Assembly: GCA_036263455.1 (NCBI GenBank)
Contig: DATAGZ010000022.1
Span: 62,001 to 126,000, forward strand
DNA: 64,000 nt
Direction: 5' to 3'
Source: DATAGZ01 sp036263455
GTDB lineage: Bacteria; Pseudomonadota; Alphaproteobacteria; Dongiales; Dongiaceae
Of the stretch, positions 58,857 to 64,000 are shown piece after piece (the stretch's first letter is position 1; every line of letters starts with the position of its first letter). The translations under genes were made by a program, and so were the position numbers. Under the pieces are notes generated by a model. That model worked only from the letters and a program-made list of their open reading frames with translations, had not been told where the DNA came from and did not search any database.

Positions 58857-60254
58857 TCAGTGCGCCAGCGACTTGATCACGTCCTCGCAGACCTTCTTGG
58901 CGTCGCCGAAAAGCATCATGGTGTTCTGGCGAAAAAACAGTTCGTTCTCGACCCCGGCATAGCCGGAGGCCAGCGAACGCTTGATAAACAGCACGGTCTT
59001 GGCGTTTTCGACGTCCAGGATCGGCATGCCATAGATGGGACTCTGAGGATCGCTCTTGGCGGCCGGGTTCGTGACATCATTGGCGCCGATGACGAAGGCC
59101 ACGTCGGCCTGCGAAAATTCGCGGTTGATGTCCTCGAGCTCGAAGACTTCATCATAGGGGACATTCGCCTCCGCCAACAACACGTTCATATGGCCGGGCA
59201 TACGGCCCGCCACAGGATGGATCGCGTAGCTGACCTTGACCCCGTCTTTTTTCAGAAGGTCGCCCATTTCGCGCAGGGCGTGCTGGGCCTGGGCCACGGC
59301 CATGCCATAGCCGGGCACGATGATGACATTGGCTGCGTTTTGCATAATGAAGGCCGCGTCCTCGGCGCTCCCCGCCTTGACCGGACGATCGGTGGCCGGC
59401 CCGGAACGGCCCGAACCGGCGGCGTCCCCGCCGAAACCGCCGAGGATGACGTTGAAGATCGAGCGGTTCATGCCTTTGCACATGATATAGCTGAGGATTG
59501 CGCCGGAGGAACCGACCAGCGCGCCCGTAACGATAAGCAAATTGTTATTCAGCGTGAAACCGATGCCGCAAGCCGCCCAGCCGGAATAGGAATTCAGCAT
59601 CGACACGACGACAGGCATGTCGGCTCCGCCGATGGGCAAGATCAGGGTAAAGCCTAATATCAGGGAGACTGCTATCAGTCCCCAGAAGATAAGCGCAGTT
59701 TGCGTGAAGACCAGGGCGACGATCAATGCAAGGATGCCGAGCCCCAGCAGGGCGTTTAAGGCGTGCTGGCCGGGAAATTGGAGCGGCGCACCGCTCAGCA
59801 AGGCTTGTAATTTGGCAAAAGCGATGAGCGAGCCGGTAAAGGTAATCGCGCCGATGGCTACGCCCAGACCCATCTCGACGAGCGAACTCGGATGAATGGC
59901 GCCGATTTCGCCGATCCCGAATTCCGCAGGAGCGTAGAAAGCCGCAGCGGCCACGCACACCGCGGCAAGGCCGACCAAGGAGTGAAAGGCCGCGACCAGT
60001 TGAGGCAAGGCCGTCATCTGGATGCGCTGGGCGATGGCGGCGCCCACCGCACCGCCCGCCACTAGCGCCCCGATGATCCAGCCGTAGGATTGCACGGCGG
60101 GAAGCGCGATGGTGGTCGCGAGCGCGATGGCCATTCCCGCCACGCCATAGACTAATCCCGCGCGGGAGGATTCCGGCGAAGAGAGCCCACGCAACGCCAT
60201 GATGAAACACACCGAGGCGGCGAGGTAGCAGAAGGCAGCGCTGGTCATGTCCAT
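58857..60254 (-). CDS. pntB: NAD(P) transhydrogenase subunit beta
   Basis: PntB is the membrane subunit, with the NADP(H)-binding domain, of the proton-driven transhydrogenase that makes NADPH from NADH. The 465-aa protein has about eight to nine transmembrane helices, then the NADP domain with VIIVPGYGMAVAQAQHALRE, HPVAGRMPGHMNVLLAEA, VPYDEVFELEDINREFSQ and GANDVTNPAAK. It lies 7 bp after pntAB. The split alpha subunit (pntAA, pntAB) is usual in alphaproteobacteria. Confidence 0.97.
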   Translation of the reverse strand: MDMTSAAFCYLAASVCFIMALRGLSSPESSRAGLVYGVAGMAIALATTIALPAVQSYGWIIGALVAGGAVGAAIAQRIQMTALPQLVAAFHSLVGLAAVCVAAAAFYAPAEFGIGEIGAIHPSSLVEMGLGVAIGAITFTGSLIAFAKLQALLSGAPLQFPGQHALNALLGLGILALIVALVFTQTALIFWGLIAVSLILGFTLILPIGGADMPVVVSMLNSYSGWAACGIGFTLNNNLLIVTGALVGSSGAILSYIMCKGMNRSIFNVILGGFGGDAAGSGRSGPATDRPVKAGSAEDAAFIMQNAANVIIVPGYGMAVAQAQHALREMGDLLKKDGVKVSYAIHPVAGRMPGHMNVLLAEANVPYDEVFELEDINREFSQADVAFVIGANDVTNPAAKSDPQSPIYGMPILDVENAKTVLFIKRSLASGYAGVENELFFRQNTMMLFGDAKKVCEDVIKSLAH

Positions 60255-60261
60255 AATGCGG

Positions 60262-60546
60262 CTACCTTTTTTTCTTGAACATCGACAACATGCGATGGGT
60301 CACGATAAAACCGCCGCAGATATTGACTGAAGCAAGCGCCACGGCAATTGCCCCGGCTACTTGGGAAAAACCGAAGTGGGCGGGACCAGCGGCGATGAGG
60401 GCGCCCACGATGATCACGCTCGAAATGGCGTTGGTAACTGCCATGAGCGGCGAATGCAGCGCCGGCGTCACACGCCAGACGACGTAATAGCCGACGAAAC
60501 AGGCGAGCACGAAAACGGTAAAGCCGAAAATAAACGGGTCATGCAT
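60262..60546 (-). CDS. pntAB: NAD(P) transhydrogenase subunit alpha, part 2
   Basis: PntAB is a 94-aa membrane protein with three transmembrane helices. It corresponds to the C-terminal part of the E. coli PntA chain (family features VFVLACFVGYYVVWRVTPALH and GAIAVALASVNICGGFIV). The start MHDPFIFG follows a GGAGG site; an in-frame ATG four codons earlier is less well placed. It overlaps the end of pntAA by 8 bp, so the two are coupled. Confidence 0.95.
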   Translation of the reverse strand: MHDPFIFGFTVFVLACFVGYYVVWRVTPALHSPLMAVTNAISSVIIVGALIAAGPAHFGFSQVAGAIAVALASVNICGGFIVTHRMLSMFKKKR

Positions 60547-61693
60547 GATTGCCTCCAAAAGCCGGATGTACGATCGCGCCTTCGCGGGTCAGGCCGGTTG
60601 CGGCAACGATTTCATCATTCCAGTCGATCTTCTTCGCCCCATCCTGCTTATCGATCAGCAATTGCACGAAAGCGAGAAGGTTGCGCGCATAGAGATGGCT
60701 CGCATCGTAGGGGATGCGGCTCGGCCAGTTGGCATAGCCGACGATGGAAACGTGATGGTGGTCGACGATCTTTCCCAATTCGGAAAGCGGACAATTGCCA
60801 CCCTGCTCGACGGCGAGATCGACGATGACCGAGCCTGGCTTCATGTTGCGCACCATGTCCTCATCGACGAGGATCGGCGCGGGGCGCCCAGGAATAAGCG
60901 CGGTGGTAATGACAATGTCTTGCTTGCGGATCGTCTCGGCGATCAATGCAGCCTGCTTGCGCTGATATTCGGGGCTCATCTCCTTGGCGTAGCCGCCGGC
61001 GTTCTCGGCCTGTTTAAATTCCTCGTCTTCGACGGCAACGAAATTGGCTCCGAGGCTTTCGACCTGTTCCTTGGCCGCGGGCCGAACGTCGGTGGCGCTG
61101 ACAATGGCTCCGAGCCTGCGCGCGGTCGCGATCGCCTGCAGACCGGCAACACCGGCACCCATCACCAGCACCCGCGCCGGCGCAACCGTTCCCGCCGCCG
61201 TCATCATCATCGGAAATGCCCGATGAAAAACGGCACAGGCATCGATGACGGCGCGATAGCCGGCGAGGTTGCTTTGCGAGGAGAGCACGTCCATGACCTG
61301 GGCGCGCGTGATGCGCGGCATCAATTCCATGGCGAAGGCATCCACGCCGCGCTGGGCATAGCGTATGACCGAGTCCCTCGCGCCGTGCGGATTGAGCATG
61401 CCGATGAGGGTCGCGCCGGGCTTCATTGCTATAAGTTCGTCCATGTCCTCTTCCCCGTTCAATAACGGGCGCTGGACCTTGAGGAGGAAATCCGACCGGG
61501 CGAGGATCGCGCCGTGCTCGCCCAGGACGGCGCCGGCCGCCTCGAAAGCGGCGTCGGGGATCGACGCGGCAATGCCTGCGCCTCGCTCGATATGCAGCTC
61601 GGCACCCAGGCCCCTGAGCTTTTTTACGGTATCCGGCGTCGCGGCGACCCGCTTTTCGAAGAGCCGCCTTTCGCGCACTATTCCGATGATCAT
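60539..61693 (-). CDS. pntAA: NAD(P) transhydrogenase subunit alpha, part 1
   Basis: PntAA is the soluble NAD(H)-binding part of transhydrogenase. The 384-aa protein has the alanine dehydrogenase-like fold: RERRLFEKRVAATPDTVKKL at the N-terminus, VLVMGAGVAGLQAIATARRL (NAD-binding Rossmann loop), and SVIVDLAVEQGGNCPLSE. It is the first gene of pntAA-pntAB-pntB. It ends in the start of pntAB by 8 bp. Confidence 0.96.
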   Translation of the reverse strand: MIIGIVRERRLFEKRVAATPDTVKKLRGLGAELHIERGAGIAASIPDAAFEAAGAVLGEHGAILARSDFLLKVQRPLLNGEEDMDELIAMKPGATLIGMLNPHGARDSVIRYAQRGVDAFAMELMPRITRAQVMDVLSSQSNLAGYRAVIDACAVFHRAFPMMMTAAGTVAPARVLVMGAGVAGLQAIATARRLGAIVSATDVRPAAKEQVESLGANFVAVEDEEFKQAENAGGYAKEMSPEYQRKQAALIAETIRKQDIVITTALIPGRPAPILVDEDMVRNMKPGSVIVDLAVEQGGNCPLSELGKIVDHHHVSIVGYANWPSRIPYDASHLYARNLLAFVQLLIDKQDGAKKIDWNDEIVAATGLTREGAIVHPAFGGNHA

Positions 61694-61729
61694 GCTTCCC
61701 CCAACCCTCTTATACTAGTTTTGGCGGAG

Positions 61730-62662
61730 CTACTTGACAAGCCGCCGCCACCGTTCGATGTGCCGATCGATAATATCGAGATCGTAAGACGATATTTTGG
61801 CGACCGCGGCGCGCCAGCCGTGCGAGCTATAGGATTTTCCACCCTCGCCGCGAAGAATGAGTTCTCGCTTGATGAAGGGAAACCGATATTTCTCGAATAG
61901 AATCGGCCAATAATAGTGAACCGGGCTCTTGGTCATGTGAAAGGACTGCTTTTCGCTGGTATCGGCGAAGTAACCGGCCTCCCGGGCGTCCTGGAAGAGG
62001 TCGAAATACGGCACGTAACTGCCGATCCTGTAACCTTTGCGACCGATCACCCAGCTCAGCTTCAACTCGCCCTTGGCAATGACCTGCTTCTTGTCCAGGC
62101 GATAGCGGTATTTTTCGAAGAAGCGCTCGGCGATTCCATCGCTCAGCACACGCCCCGAGAAATGGAGGAAGTAGGACTGAACATGCCAATGGCGGTCGTA
62201 GGAATCCGAAACGCCCCAAAATTCCGTCCCGCGCGCCTTCATCTCGGCAAGAATGGGTTCGAGATCGGTCAGAGGACCATAAACGCTGTCATTGACGAGC
62301 AGGATGCTCTCGTAGCGATCGAGAGGCGCAAGCCGGCGAAGGCCAAGCTTGTAGCCAAAAAAATCATATCCAATATTCTTGCGCCGGACGATGCGGGCAA
62401 CCAGGGGGCGCAATGTTTCCATCTCCTCCTCATCCCACGTTCCGCCGCAGGTCACGAACACGATTGCGAAGCCGAGTTCGGCGAGCGCCGCGACATAGAG
62501 GTGGACATAGGGATCGACCTTGCCTTCGGGGTCGAAATGCACGAATACGCACGCCTTGCCGCCCGCCTGGAACGGTCTCGCGCCAGCGATCTCACGCTCC
62601 ACCAACCATTCGGCGTGCTTGCCACGCGACAGAAGAAAACGCAGGAAGGACATCACGGTCAT
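61730..62662 (-). CDS. RgpF-like rhamnan synthesis protein
   Basis: The 310-aa protein belongs to the RgpF family, glycosyltransferase-like proteins of rhamnose-glucose polysaccharide synthesis. Family-like parts are VFVHFDPEGKVDPYVHLYVA, ARIVRRKNIGYDFFGYKLGL, YESILLVNDSVYGPLTDLEP and ELKLSWVIGRKGYRIGSYVP. There is no membrane segment. It overlaps the next upstream gene by 4 bp (ATGA). Its place beside a second glycosyltransferase-like gene supports a surface-polysaccharide role. The sugar is not known. Confidence 0.82.
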   Translation of the reverse strand: MTVMSFLRFLLSRGKHAEWLVEREIAGARPFQAGGKACVFVHFDPEGKVDPYVHLYVAALAELGFAIVFVTCGGTWDEEEMETLRPLVARIVRRKNIGYDFFGYKLGLRRLAPLDRYESILLVNDSVYGPLTDLEPILAEMKARGTEFWGVSDSYDRHWHVQSYFLHFSGRVLSDGIAERFFEKYRYRLDKKQVIAKGELKLSWVIGRKGYRIGSYVPYFDLFQDAREAGYFADTSEKQSFHMTKSPVHYYWPILFEKYRFPFIKRELILRGEGGKSYSSHGWRAAVAKISSYDLDIIDRHIERWRRLVK

Positions 62663-63567
62663 CGTGCTCCACCCAGCCAGCGGCGGAGGGTTGCACCCAG
62701 GCTCTTGCGGCGTATTTTTTCCATGAGGAGGTGTTCTCTTTGCAAGATTACTTGGCCTACGAATTCATGCTGACGCAGCAGCGAGACGTGGGCTGTGAAC
62801 AATGTCTTGTAAGATTCATCGCGCCTTTCGCGATAGAGCCGCTTGAAGAGGTCGGTCGCTTCATAGAGGTCATGGAGCGGAAACCCCGCTTTTCGGTTTT
62901 GCTGCTGCTCGCTATAGCGAAAAGGCAGAACGCGGAAGGAAGACTGACGCACAAAGAGCGTAAACAGGCGCTCCATCAGGAAGGGGATCGTCGGTGCCGC
63001 AGTCTCGTGCGCGGTCTCGGCCCATAATTTGGCCCGCAATTCAGGGCTCGCGCCGCTTTCGATGAAATCATGGACCGGCCGCGTGTAGGCCATATAGGCA
63101 TGCCAAAATTCGGCCGTACCGGCCCAGAAATTGCAATAGCTCGCCTCCGCCTGAAGGTCGGGCTCGTTCCGAAGGTCGGCGGCGCGCCCCGCCCCGGCCA
63201 GGACTTGCTCGGCAAGAACCAGGAAGTCGGGGTGGACCTCATCGCCCTGTACCCAGGCGTTCCAGTAATGGGCAGTATCCTGCGGGAAAGGATTGATGAC
63301 ATAAGCATCATAACCGGGATTTGCCGCAATGAAATCTCGGAATTCGGCGCCGCTGATACCGGTCTTCTCGGAAAACCGCCAGGAAAAAAAGCCGGTCAGC
63401 GGCGCGCGCGCAGTGAGCCCTTGCGCGTAAGCTTGCAGAAAAACGAAATATTCCCGCCATTCGGGTCTCGGATTGGCCTGGTTATCATAAGGGAGAAAGG
63501 CCGGATCCAGGGCGGAACGCGACCGCGCGTCGAAATAGATCTGGTAGAGGGCAGCGTCGGCGCGCAT
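62659..63567 (-). CDS. Protein of unknown function in glycan locus
   Basis: The 302-aa protein has no signal peptide or membrane segment. Features are LYQIYFDARSRSALDPAFLP, YDNQANPRPEWREYFVFLQA, LTGFFSWRFSEKTGISGAEF and the middle TAHYWNAWVQGDEVHPDFLV, and a basic C-terminal end (MEKIRRKSLGATLRRWLGGAR). I do not recognise the domain. Its compact Trp/Tyr-rich form is like sugar-nucleotide enzymes, but no DxD or E-x7-E is clear. It overlaps the RgpF-like gene by 4 bp, so they act together. Confidence 0.7.
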   Translation of the reverse strand: MRADAALYQIYFDARSRSALDPAFLPYDNQANPRPEWREYFVFLQAYAQGLTARAPLTGFFSWRFSEKTGISGAEFRDFIAANPGYDAYVINPFPQDTAHYWNAWVQGDEVHPDFLVLAEQVLAGAGRAADLRNEPDLQAEASYCNFWAGTAEFWHAYMAYTRPVHDFIESGASPELRAKLWAETAHETAAPTIPFLMERLFTLFVRQSSFRVLPFRYSEQQQNRKAGFPLHDLYEATDLFKRLYRERRDESYKTLFTAHVSLLRQHEFVGQVILQREHLLMEKIRRKSLGATLRRWLGGAR

Positions 63568-63687
63568 CGGACTTCGCCGTTATATCGGCGGCACCCCGAA
63601 ACTGCAAGCACGGGGCGGTACCGGGGCGGGTGCGGCTTGCCATGGAGAGCGCAATCGTCTAGCGTCGCCCCGCACGGATTTTCCCCT

Positions 63688-64000
63688 ATGAACGACGACT
63701 TCACCGTAGATAATATTCCCGCATTCAGCGGCGACTTGATGTCGATGGTGCGGCGGGGCGAGTTCGACCGGACCCTGCGCCGTCTATGGCGATTCACGAA
63801 CTGCATTCTGGAAGATAGTCGCGCGAACGGCTTCGTTCTCGCGCATCCGTTACTGGATGCAACCTGCATGGAAGCCGGTGCGGCGTTGGCAAGCAAACAC
63901 GGTATTACCAAAAGCCAGCATCCTTCGGCGCGGCGCGATGTCTACCTTGTCACTGAATTGCTCAGTGCCGGCGGGCATAGCCGGGTGCTGGCGGATATTG
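63688..64000 (+). CDS. Putative glycosyltransferase (5' part)
   Basis: An open frame begins at ATG 63688 and runs off the window without a stop (104 codons seen). It starts MNDDFTVDNIPAFSGDLMS. It has a charged helical N-terminal part and then VYLVTELLSAGGHSRVLADI at the right edge, which looks like the opening strand and Gly-rich loop of a GT-B glycosyltransferase (V-T-E-L...GGH-R). It is divergent from the unknown protein, with 120 bp between. Weak ribosome site. Identity needs the rest of the gene. Confidence 0.6.
   Translation, partial: MNDDFTVDNIPAFSGDLMSMVRRGEFDRTLRRLWRFTNCILEDSRANGFVLAHPLLDATCMEAGAALASKHGITKSQHPSARRDVYLVTELLSAGGHSRVLADI

Overview
This 64 kb window is a stretch of alphaproteobacterial chromosome, densely coded and high in G+C by eye. 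The placement rests on gene content and order: a cell-cycle divK-pleD pair, a yebC-ruvCAB-ybgC-tolQRAB-pal-cpoB run, tilS-ftsH-folP-glmM, rpoZ-rsh-pdxJ, a three-subunit transhydrogenase (pntAA-pntAB-pntB), mfd-sdhE-recG, a metal-Asp type HemB, and a lexA promoter carrying two direct-repeat boxes close to the alphaproteobacterial GTTC-N7-GTTC type. A Rhodospirillales-like or related lineage is a reasonable guess, but the species cannot be named. I see no rRNA, tRNA, CRISPR array, insertion sequence or prophage.

Layout. 1-2.5 kb (+): end of sua5, hemB, a HAD dehalogenase-like gene preceded by a perfect 28-bp tandem duplication. 2.5-12.1 kb (-): rpoZ-rsh-pdxJ with a coupled CsaA-like protein and a glycosyltransferase; then a molybdopterin oxidoreductase coupled to galU-ugd (UDP-glucose and UDP-glucuronate supply). 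12.3-17.2 kb (+): overlapping trpG-trpD-trpC-moaC-moeA, then lexA with its own operators. 17.4-18.4 kb: a decayed OafA-type acyltransferase with a frameshift and an apparent internal deletion. 18.4-22.5 kb: tpiA (-), ppiD-trpE (+), which separates trpE from trpGDC. 22.5-36.6 kb (-): a long, mostly overlapping run covering cell-wall and folate genes, FtsH, TilS, the whole Tol-Pal system, Holliday-junction resolution and YebC. 36.7-42.8 kb: a small unknown protein, mfd-sdhE (-) and recG (+).

42.8-47.7 kb is an accessory-looking metabolic island: two class III aminotransferases, a GhrA-like 2-hydroxyacid reductase, and a BetI-like TetR regulator with an extra XRE-like C-terminal segment. It faces an intergenic region with BetI-like palindromes. 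47.7-54.1 kb holds a membrane-anchored degenerate SNase-like protein, pleD-divK, a sulfotransferase, polyphosphate kinase and cytochrome c'. 54.1-57.4 kb is a MotA/TolQ-like plus MotB/OmpA-like ion-driven pair next to a proline-rich OmpA-like secreted protein. 57.4-61.7 kb has suhB, efp and pntAA-AB-B. 61.7-64 kb enters a surface-glycan locus (RgpF-like protein, an unrecognised protein and a glycosyltransferase cut by the window end).

Most of the window is conserved housekeeping. The places worth most attention are the BetI-XRE regulator and its palindromes, the MotAB-like module, the SNase-like membrane protein, the small gene beside mfd, the broken acyltransferase and the glycan locus at the right edge.
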